Source: Piromyces finnis
Taxonomy: Eukaryota > Neocallimastigomycota > Neocallimastigomycetes > Neocallimastigales > Neocallimastigaceae
NCBI GenBank assembly: GCA_002104945.1
Contig: MCFH01000028.1
Span: 310,001-374,000, forward strand
Length of the DNA: 64,000 nt
Direction of reading: 5' to 3'
The notes under the pieces are model-generated. The model was given only the letters and a program-made list of their open reading frames with translations, was not told the origin of the DNA and ran no database searches. Both the position numbers and the translations under genes were made by a program. This document shows positions 55,325 through 64,000 of this stretch, piece by piece; positions within the stretch are counted from its first letter, which is position 1; every line of letters begins with the position of its first letter.

Positions 55325-56318
55325 AGAAAAAAGGAGAATTAAATATCATTACAAAATAATATTTTAATTTAAAAAAAAAAAAAAAAAAGGAAATGTCATT
55401 ATATATATATATTAGATTTACCTGAGTTAATAATAATTCCATATCATCTGGTTTATCCGTTCCATTATATTGAGCATGAATTGATATTTTCTTCTTTATT
55501 TTCTTTAAATAATCCTTATTTTTGGAATCCATTTCATCTAAATCTAATTTATCATCCTCACTCCATATTTTCCTTTGATTTTTAAAATCTATGATTATTG
55601 GATCTAATGAATAGTATTGCATTTTCTCTATGTTTAATTGTTTATATAAAATAATTTCGGAACTAACACCTTGGTAACAATACCCACAACAATATATAGA
55701 TCTAGTTTTATATTAAATTTTGTGTATAATAATTTTATCAATTGAGTTATTGTTGAAAATAACGAAAATACAGAAAAAGAAGAAGAAAATAATTTAGTAA
55801 TTTAGTATATTATTTATCAAATCAAGCAACAATGAAATATATATATATATATATATTTATAGTTTTGATAATAATTAATATAAAAAAAATTACTGTATTT
55901 GAGGTAGAATATTATCTAGATATTCAACAGTTAACCATAGATTGGCAGTTTGTTTTTTTTGTGATATTCCTATTGTATTTGTAAATTTTCTTAAAACTTC
56001 TGGACTATCTTCATGTGATATACAAACCCCTAGAACAATAGGTGTTGCAATATCCTTCATATCATTATCCTTTGACATTTTATTTAATTCTAATTCTAAT
56101 TCTTCCAACTATTATTTATTATTTAAACATTAATTAATTACTTATAAAATTAAAAAAAAAAAAAAAAAAAGTATTTAAATATTTACTGTCATGTCAGGTA
56201 CTATTGTTGCAACACTTGATATAAAACTTCTTAAATTCCACCCGACAAGGAATCCTGATTTTCCTTTACAAAGATGTTCAGGCCATAATATTTTCGATAT
56301 AGCACCGAATTTATTCAT
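51811..56318 (-). CDS. GPI1: GPI-GlcNAc transferase complex subunit GPI1/PIG-Q
   Basis: Thirteen exons in phase, 974 residues: 56187-56318, 55894-56108, 55422-55701, 54901-55283, 54641-54755, 54392-54521, 54005-54211, 53779-53918, 53571-53685, 52460-53412, 52215-52352, 52036-52061 and 51811-51901. The N-terminus has ILWPEHLCKGKSGFLVGW and KMQYYSLDPIIIDF, as in Gpi1. The conserved membrane core then shows DTPAGLKLNKELDKFLGDL, FLWLIQIWS, SLTSDLIALATFHLHIFYKV, SLFNLLRGKRRNTLRNRLDS, then YNLDQLLLGTIIFTLLFFLYPTT and NHFPLFPLIIRICFRERLPGG. GPI1 belongs to the ER complex that adds GlcNAc to phosphatidylinositol, the first step of GPI-anchor synthesis. A Ser/Asn/Asp-rich insert of about 270 residues in exon 10 interrupts the usually short C-terminal part between LMFHIVLSE and SKTTYLVME. 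Exon 12 is 26 nt. Confidence 0.9.
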
Positions 56319-56547
56319 TTTCTTTTTTTTTTTTTTTTTTTTTAATAAATTTTGTATTTATTTTAAAATTTGAAAATAATTATATCTAAAATAATTTTTC
56401 TAATTTATATTAATTGATAGTATATAATGAATATTAATATTAATAAATACACAGTTGAAATTGAAATTAAGATTTCAGTTATACTTATATTGGAAAATTG
56501 GATATGAAAAATAAAAAATAAATATTAACCTATATTTAATTAAATTT

Positions 56548-57022
56548 CTAAAAACTTCCACGACGTGCAAGTTGTTCTCTAGCTGAAGTTTGGAATGGGT
56601 ATTCTTTTGACTAAATATTTATTCATTAATAATATAATATATATGTAATATAGTATTAATAAATGTAATTCAATCAATAAAAAAAAAGTTTACTTTTTTT
56701 TTTTTTTTTTTTACATTTTTAGCTTCTTCCTTTGTTAACGGTTTTATTAAAATGATAATTATGAAAAAGCAGACAGTTAAAAAAATAAAAGTATATAACA
56801 AGGAATTCTATGTATATAAGGAGAGATATTAATAATGGTGATATGAAAAACATATAAATTTTAAATCTATATTTTTTGAATTATAATTATAACTACTTTA
56901 TTTTCAATTGATGAATAATCAGTAAAAATTGAAGCGAGAGTTTGAAAAAAATTTAAATATGAAACGAGATATCCAAGAATAAATGATACAATTAATGATG
57001 ATATTACTGTAGTACTTGACAT
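56548..57022 (-). CDS. Small two-helix membrane protein, unknown
   Basis: Three exons, 56897-57022, 56715-56807 and 56548-56610, in phase, 93 residues, too short to be noticed without splicing. The N-terminus MSSTTVISSLIVSFILGYLV is a first hydrophobic helix. After a short polar loop, exon 2 gives a second helix (LLYTFIFLTVCFFIIIILI). The C-terminal tail is polar and basic: KPLTKEEAKNSKEYPF, then QTSAREQLARRGSF. The clean alternation of hydrophobic and polar exons and matching phases argue that it is real. The layout suits a small ER membrane subunit, and its neighbours (GPI1, GET5) are ER factors, but I do not recognise the family and assign no function. Confidence 0.6.
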
Positions 57023-57486
57023 TATATAATGGTAAATCTCTATTATTTGTATATTATTTTATTTAATGATTATTATATAATTATATAATAAAATATTTTT
57101 TTCGTTTTTATTTTTTTTTTCCTTATAATTTTTTATTTTTTCTTTATTTAATATGTTATATAATGAAATATATGTATGTTATTAAAATTATTGGCAAATT
57201 TTGTTAAAAATTTTGTTAAAATTATATAAAAAATAATCTTTTCTGAAATGTATCTTTTTATTCAAATGCAAATTTCATTATTTAATTTAATATTTTTTTT
57301 TTCTATGAATCTTTTCTAAATTTTAGAAAATTGATTCTTTTTTTTTTTTAATTTTTATTTATTTAATTCTTTCTTTTTCTTTTTAATTTATTTTATTTAA
57401 AAAGTTACTATGTTTCTTTTAATCTCTTTTTTTTTTTAATTGCTTATTTATTTATTAAATTGTTTATTCATTAATTAATTTACTTT

Positions 57487-57549
<63 letters not shown>

Positions 57550-58060
57550 TTAACTATAGAGATTATTCATTCAAATAGAAATAATAATTTTAGATATATA
57601 TTATTGAGTAAAATTATAGATTTCTAAGAAACATAATAGAAAAATAGAATAAATCAGTAATGATAAATTACAAATCATTACAAATCCCAATTATTTATTT
57701 ATTCATTCATTAATTAATTTACTTTTTATTTATTTATTTATTTATTAATTAATTTACTTTTTATTTATTTATTATAATGAAAAATTTTCTGTCATATTTA
57801 ACTAGAACACTAGAAAGAGAATTTCAATTAATTGATTCATAAGTTTATCATAAATAAAAGCTAAAGAAATGAAAAACATTTTAATATTTATCTTTTTAAA
57901 TGCTTTTTTTTATCTTTTATTTTATTTTATTTGATTTATTTGTTTTTCAAAAATATATATATTTATTATTTTGGTTTAGTTTATATTTATTAATTTTTTT
58001 CACTATTATTTTACTTTTAATGGCGATAAACCATTCATTTAAATTTTAGTATAATTATAT
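57023..58060. other. Intergenic with ATTT repeats
   Basis: About 1 kb between the small membrane protein and GET5. It contains a long (ATTT)n block at 57485-57552 and a second, related block at 57708-57775 that repeats the flanking words TTCATTAATTAATTTACTTTTT. No gene is seen. Confidence 0.6.
57463..57775. repeat. Duplicated ATTT microsatellite blocks with shared flanks
   Basis: A run of about 16 ATTT units (57485-57552) is preceded by CATTAATTAATTTACTTTTT. The same 20-bp flank recurs at about 57706 and, in part, at about 57748, each time followed by ATTT units. The shared flank suggests local duplication of a repeat-plus-flank module. Confidence 0.75.
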
Positions 58061-59695
58061 TTATAATGAATTCATACATTCGGCTAATTTATTGAAAACT
58101 AACTTAGATTCTTCACTATCTTTCTTATAGTGTTTATCAACTAATTTTTGAAGGTCAGCTAAGAAATGCGTTTTACGTTCAGCCTTCATTTCTTCTGGAG
58201 ACTTGGATGAAACTTGTTTTTCCTTTGGTTCTTCATCTGGAAGAGGTACTGGAGTGGCAAGTTTTAATAAATGAACGGTGGATTTTTCCTTAATTGGGTA
58301 ATCAGCAATACTCTTATCATTTGAAAGAGCCTTACCAGATATGACTAAACGTTGATATTCAGGTGGAATATCAAACTTTGGTGCAATTTCTTTCTTTAAT
58401 TGAACAATAGAAGCATGGAATGGAAGGGTTACTGAATGAGTAACACCACCTTTAAGAGCTTTAATGGTGAAAGTAACTGAATCAGTGGAATTAACTTGAA
58501 TAATTATTAAAATAAAAGTTAAAGTTAAAATTATAATATTAAGTTAATTATTAAATAGAATTAAGTTATTTAAGAAATTTTATTATACATCTTAACATTC
58601 TATAATTAATATTATATTCATATTTAAATTATAATATAAAGCATTATTTTTTAATATTATTACAAAGTATCAATATTTAATGCTATAATGATTGATATAT
58701 ACTATAACTTCTTAATGATTTGTTAACTAATTTTTAAATATAATGCTTATCAATAACCATCTTAAAAATAAAGTTAATAAAACTAAATTATATTTAAAAT
58801 AAATTTAATGTAGTGATTTGTGTAAGTAAATAAATCAAGAGAGCATTAAAGGTATTACTAATATTTTTGATGTATTATTAAAATTATGAAATTTTGAAAA
58901 TATAACTAATTATTATTAAAATAATTATACTGAATAATCATATATTATAATTGAGAATCATTTGTCTTTTATACTGGTATAATGTTATTATTACACTTTT
59001 ATAAATAGTTTTTTATTTCCATATAAACCAAATTGAAATGAAATATTTATAATTTTCAGAAAAAAAAGATATTGATTAACTATATCAAATAACTTTCATC
59101 ATTTTGAAATTTTTTTATATCAAATTTAATTATTTAAATATGCATTCTTACTTGTTTTTTCTTGTTCTTGAGTTTCTGACTATATTCATTCCATTGAAAA
59201 TTTTGATAAATAAATTATATTAATATTTTTTAAAATTTTAAAATATTAGCAATTAACAATATTAAATTTTCAAACATTTTTATTATTAATATATATAAAC
59301 AATAAAAATAATAGATAAAAAAAAAAGATATATAAATAATAAAATTAAAAATTAAAATTAGTAAACATATATATATTTTTTGCTTTGTTATAGTGAATAA
59401 AAAAAAATAAAAATTCATAAAATCTTTATTATTTATTCATTCTTTCAATTAAATTTAGTGAAAAATATAATCTATTATTTTGAGATGTAAAATTCATTAT
59501 GTTTATTTTTTTTTTTTTTTTTTTTGAATTTACCTTATATTCTTTTAATTCCCATGGTTGAGATTGTTTTGGTAATGCTGGAACTTTAGTTTCTGGGAAA
59601 ACATAGTCATATGGATATTTCATTGGAAGAGTAGCGATATTATCAATAATATCAGCTAAAAATTGAACTTCATTAAATAATAATGTGGTGGACAT
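58061..59695 (-). CDS. GET5: GET5/MDY2-like ubiquitin-like protein of the tail-anchored protein pathway
   Basis: Three exons, 59534-59695, 59152-59179 and 58061-58494, in phase, 207 residues (yeast Get5 has 212). Three parts match Get5. The N-terminal Get4-binding segment (FNEVQFLADIIDNIATLP, then KYPYDYVFP) is exon 1. A ubiquitin-like fold follows at about 65-140 with SVTFTIKALKGG, IVQLKKEIAPKFDIPP, YQRLVISGKALSNDKSIADY and TVHLL. The short C-terminal helical domain (FLADLQKLVDKHYKKDS, KLVFNKLAECM) corresponds to the homodimerisation domain. With Get4 and Sgt2, Get5 hands newly made tail-anchored proteins to Get3 for insertion in the ER. Exon 2 is a 28-nt micro-exon coding a short Glu/Gln linker, and intron 2 is 657 bp. 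The alternative would be a UBL4A-type protein, but that lacks the N-terminal segment. Confidence 0.85.
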
Positions 59696-60253
59696 CTTTT
59701 ACTATATATTAGTATTGGTATATGATGAATAATAAAATTATAAATTAAAAACTTTTTTTTTCTTTTTCTATAAAATGATTGAAAAAAAAAACAATAATAA
59801 TAATAAAATAAAATTAAATGATTATTTTTAAATTTATAAATTTAAAATGTATAATTTCACAAAATAGAAAAATATAATTTTTATATGTAAAATAAAATAC
59901 TTTACTACGGAAGGTTAGGTTATAATATGATAAATTTAATGATTTTTTAAAATACTAATTAAATAGTTTATTGAATATCAAAAGATGATGATGTTATTTT
60001 CTATATATAAAAAAAAAACATAAACCTTGAAAATAAAAAAGTAAAAATAGTAAATTGAATTTTACGTTTATATTTGACACTTTTCATTTATACTATATTT
60101 ATTATTAATATTAATATTTCTCTTATTATTATAAACACCTTTTTTTTTTTCTTCTATTTAAAAATGTTTAGGTTAATTGAGATTTCCTTTTTTTTCTCTT
60201 AAATTCTATTTGTCCATACTATTTATGATCAAAAAATGATTTTATATTAAAGT

Positions 60254-60285
<32 letters not shown>

Positions 60286-60645
60286 TTATACTAATTTTTG
60301 TACATTAAATTTAATTAATAATTTTTTTTTTTAATTATCACCATATAAATTAGAGAAAATAGGTAATAAAATAAAAAAAAGTAGTTTATTTTTCTTTATA
60401 AATATTATTAAAAAAAAAAAAAAAATATTTAAAATAAAATTAAAAACATAACAAGTAGATATATAATATTTTTTTTTCTATACCTTTTTGAACAATAAAG
60501 AAAAAGTAGTAAAGATTAAAAAATATTTATATAACTATAACGAAAGAAAATAAAGAAAAATAATAAAATAGAACAAAAAAAAAAAAAAAAAATTAGAGAA
60601 ATAATAAATATAGAAATTTAAAAAATCTTTAATAATATATTAAAA
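59696..60645. other. Divergent promoter region of GET5 and CCDC47
   Basis: 950 bp of A+T-rich DNA with an ATTT run at 60255-60290 and A tracts of up to 18 bp just before the CCDC47 start. No further element was recognised. Confidence 0.6.
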
Positions 60646-62948
60646 ATGAATTCAAAAAAATTCTTTTTAATTTGCTTACTTGCATTGTTATTCATAACCA
60701 ATGTATTTGCTGAAGGTTAGAAATATTTAAAAAGATTAATTAATAAAATATTAATGAATGGCTAGAAATAAATCTTTACATATACATATCAATGTTTATT
60801 ATGAAAAAACTATATATTGTGTTTATTAATATTTATATCTTTAATATTCATTTATTTATTTATAAAGATATTGATGAAGATGAAGAATATGTTCCACATG
60901 AAAAAGTAAAAGAAGAAATTGAAAAAATAAAAGAAGAAAGTATTAATGAACCATTAATTCCAAAAGATGAAGAACCAGCACCAATCAATTACAATTCAGC
61001 TTTAAGTTTCTTAAAAGTTATCAAGTTAAAGGATCCAAAAATTGAAATTTGTTTATTCAGTGCACTTATTGTTTACCTTGTTGTCTTTTACATTGGTAAG
61101 GTTAAAAATGAAAAAATCGCTAAGGAATGGTTAATTACTACTTACAAAATTTGGAAAGAAAACTTTGCTGAACTTGGTATTGACGATGCTAGTACTTTAG
61201 TTCGTGATGGTAACCATGAATTTTGGTATTATGCTACTGGTAGAAAACATTGTCAATCTGTATTTACTCGTGTTAAGGTAAATTTTCTATTATTTTTTCA
61301 TAAAAACATACCTTACCCCAATTGATTGTAAAATTTATATTCATAATAAATAAAAAATGGTATTAATGATAAATAAATGAATTCTTGAATAATGAATAAT
61401 AATGAATAAATATAAATTGTATATAATAATAGCTCTGTCCTCGCCAAGATATCATTGCAACTCTTCTTAACATTCACAAACCAACCTATGATAAAATTGT
61501 AAATATTATGATAAATAAAAAAGTATAAATTTGTTTAAAAATGGTGAGTGTTCATGTACTAATCAAAAACAATTTAAAAATAGGTAATGGAAGCTGTTTT
61601 AAATAAGAATGAAAGTGATGACTTCATCTTTGCTTTAATGGACAGAAAGAAGGAAGCTGAAATTAAGAAGAAGAGATACGATTTGGTAATTAATTATAAA
61701 ATTTATAAATATTTCTTTTTTTTTGCTATATTAATTTTAAAGAATAAAAGCAGTGTTGTGTTATATTTAATAATATCATCATTAAAAATAATAATAATAA
61801 TAATAATAATAATAGCAATAATAATATCTATTCAATATTTTTTAATAATCTATTTATATATTTGTTATTCAATAGAAAAACTTCCCAAGAAGATTCAAGG
61901 GTAATAACGCACCAGATCAATATTATTACACTGTTTTAACTGATGCTTTTGATTTTGCTACTAGATTCTTTGATGCTACATTTGTCAAGCATGCTATTCA
62001 ATTAAGTTTAGGTAAATTAGATAACCCAGTTTGTAAGAGAAACAATCCATGGATTGAATCAATTATTATCACTGACCAACCAACCTCTGAACCAGAGTAA
62101 TTATTCTTTATTAAAATTTAATAATTTATAAAATTCATCATTAATAGGGAAAAAAATGACTTTAATAAATGTTTTGCTTTTTTGATTTTGAACCATTTTA
62201 AAATTTTTATTTACCATCTATTATCATTATTATTATTATTATTATTATTAATTTTATAAATAAATTTTTATATCCACACTATAATCTATAGTATTGATAA
62301 GATTTTATCTGAAGAACCACCATTACCACCAAAAAAGACACTTACCGTTACTGTCAGAATTCCATCCAATCTTGACAAGAAGGACGCTGATGTTGAAGCT
62401 GTTGTTGTTGAATTAACCGAATTAGTTATTCGTATTATTGATTTCATTGGTGAAAATGGAAGAGTCGATAATGATGTAAGTTTTTTTTTTTTTTTTTTTT
62501 AGAAAATTAATAACAAAAATCAAATTTATAACCTATTTATTTATTTAGACAAGAAACAAGTTAAAGAAGGCAAGAGATAATGCCAAGGCTGCTATTACAC
62601 ACAAGATTGAAGAAAAGAATAAAGAAGTATGATATTTATTTTTGAATTTATAATTATTATATAATTTTGTGTGGAAATTGAAAAAGAAAAAAAAAAGAAC
62701 TATTGAAATTTTTTTTAAATAACTTATGACTATTTACTAATTCCTATTAATATTATTATTCTTTATTCTTTCCGATTAAAAAAAAAAAGGAATTAAATAA
62801 AAAGAAGATTGAACAAAAGCGTGCTCGTGCTGCTGAAATAACAAAGATGAGTGCCGATAAGCAAAGAAAATATGAAGAAAAGCTTCGTAAGCAAGAACTT
62901 AAAAAATCACTTAAGAAGAAGGCTAAGAAGGCTAAGATGATTATTTAA
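60646..62948 (+). CDS. CCDC47: CCDC47 homologue (PAT complex, ER membrane-protein biogenesis)
   Basis: Eight exons in phase, 429 residues: 60646-60715, 60868-61277, 61433-61498, 61584-61685, 61876-62096, 62292-62475, 62549-62626 and 62790-62948. Residues 1-22 are a signal peptide (KKFFLICLLALLFITNVFA), followed by an acidic luminal segment and one membrane helix at about 80-100 (IEICLFSALIVYLVVFYIGK). The cytosolic part follows CCDC47: GKVKNEKIAKEWL, NFAELGIDD, HEFWYYATGRKHCQSVFTRVK, LCPRQDIIATLLN, FIFALMDRKKEAEIKKKRYDL, the globular FDFATRFFDATFVKHAIQL region, and a Lys/Arg/Glu-rich coiled-coil tail ending KKAKKAKMII. In animals CCDC47 pairs with Asterix in the PAT complex, which shields hydrophilic membrane helices at the multipass translocon. 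Human CCDC47 is 483 residues, so this version is slightly short, mainly in the acidic luminal part. Confidence 0.9.
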
Positions 62949-64000
62949 GGTGTAAATGAGATATCAAAAAAAAAAAAAATAAATATTTATTTTCAAAATA
63001 AATTTAAATAGCAAAAAAAAAAAAAAAAAAAAAAGGAGGAAAAACTCTTTAAAAAAAAAAGCAATGATATTTTAGAAAATAAGAAAAAAGAAAAAATAAG
63101 ATTTGATGTCAAAATCCCTTTTTCATCTTTTTTACGCATCAATAATTATTTTACTATTATATATATAATTTAAAAAATAAATAAAATAAAAAATAAATGA
63201 AAAAATAATAATATACATATATGCAAAAAAAAAAAAAAAACACCGATTTTTTTTTTTTTTTTTTAATAATTTTTATTAAAGTATTCATGATAAAAAAAAA
63301 TGTATGGAAAATTTTTAATTTAAATTTTTAAAGTAAAAAAAAATCACACATTCATAAAAAAAAAAAAAAAGTACTTTTTAAAGTTACCACAAATAAAGAA
63401 TACAAATTTTGGGTTATATATATATATGTTATATACATGTATATCACATTCTTTTTAGGTAGCGGTAATAAATTTTAGTGAATAAGTGGTTCCTAAAAGT
63501 GTTGTAAAAATATTTCTATTTAATAAAGTTTTTTTTTTTTTATTAAAGTTAAATAGACTACAATGTATAAGACAAAAAATAGATAAATTGTATAGTATAT
63601 AAAATTTTTTTAAAGTAGTCACATTAATCCTATGGATATAAACTTTAAATTATAATTCTAGCCAAAGAAGGTATATTTAATACATTGGAAGACAATACCA
63701 AATTTGTATTAATAAATCTTATCAAAGAATTAAAAAAAAAAAAAAAAAAAAAAATCCTAAATTTAATGAATAATCCAACAAACCCTAAAGCCTAAAATTT
63801 TTTAAAAGTACTTGGTATATTATTCTTTTTAAATTAAATATATTCATTAAATGAATAAAAAAAAATATTTTACTTTTTAAAAAAAGCCTATTTTTTTTAT
63901 TCTCCTCTTAAAAATAATAATGTATTTTTTTAAAAAAGTAAAATATTTTTTTTTTAAAAAAAAAAAAAAGTTTTATTAAATTACCTTAGGTATTCATGAA
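62949..64000. other. 3' flank, A+T-rich
   Basis: About 1 kb after the CCDC47 stop to the window edge. It holds long A and T tracts (62970-63035, 63224-63264, 63730-63752) and no credible frame. A short less A+T-rich piece near 63455-63505 could not be assigned. Confidence 0.6.

Overview
The window looks like nuclear DNA of an anaerobic gut fungus (Neocallimastigomycota, the Neocallimastix/Piromyces/Anaeromyces type). Three things point there. Non-coding DNA is extremely A+T rich and full of long homopolymer tracts. Nearly every gene is broken by short GT...AG introns. There is also a pyruvate formate-lyase gene with an intron and a basic N-terminal extension, as known for hydrogenosome-bearing gut fungi. 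The species call is inference; the gene contents are read directly. No CRISPR array, bacterial operon, phage, rRNA or tRNA was seen.

I rebuilt fifteen genes by choosing GT/AG borders and requiring codon phase to close across every junction. Only the 5' end of the APH-1 gene stays open. In order: a PCL-type cyclin (+, 65-2464); PAF1 of the Paf1 transcription-elongation complex (-, 3363-6828); pyruvate formate-lyase (-, 8333-11190); a decayed Ty3/gypsy pol fragment (-, about 11925-12540); an IUNH-family nucleoside hydrolase-like protein (-, 15103-17001); a large charged protein with repeated PKRRPP motifs (-, 19735-23645); a Bzz1-like F-BAR/C1/SH3/SH3 protein (+, 24617-28809); checkpoint kinase CHK1 (-, 29232-31922); SSF1/PPAN ribosome-biogenesis factor (+, 32636-34879); a RasGEF protein (+, 36641-39532); a gamma-secretase APH-1 subunit (-, 40255 to at least 41620); a 1237-residue low-complexity protein with PTPEL repeats (-, 42714-47046); GPI1/PIG-Q (-, 51811-56318); a 93-residue two-helix membrane protein (-, 56548-57022); GET5/MDY2 (-, 58061-59695); and a CCDC47 homologue (+, 60646-62948).

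These are mostly independent housekeeping and signalling genes. Two groupings may matter. The F-BAR protein and the PKRRPP protein are divergently placed and may both serve the actin cortex. The right end (51.8-62.9 kb) holds four consecutive genes for membrane proteins or ER membrane-protein biogenesis: GPI1, the two-helix protein, GET5 and CCDC47.

The rest is gene-poor A+T-rich sequence, including deserts at 11.2-15.1, 17.0-19.7 and 47.0-51.8 kb, with microsatellites and several eroded coding-like fragments. The points most worth a second look are APH-1 in a fungus, a nucleoside hydrolase lacking the catalytic His, a PTPEL repeat array, micro-exons of 12-29 nt, a perfect hairpin behind the PFL gene, and a palindrome carrying two opposed CCAAT boxes between CHK1 and SSF1. 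I did not find one clear new multi-gene system.
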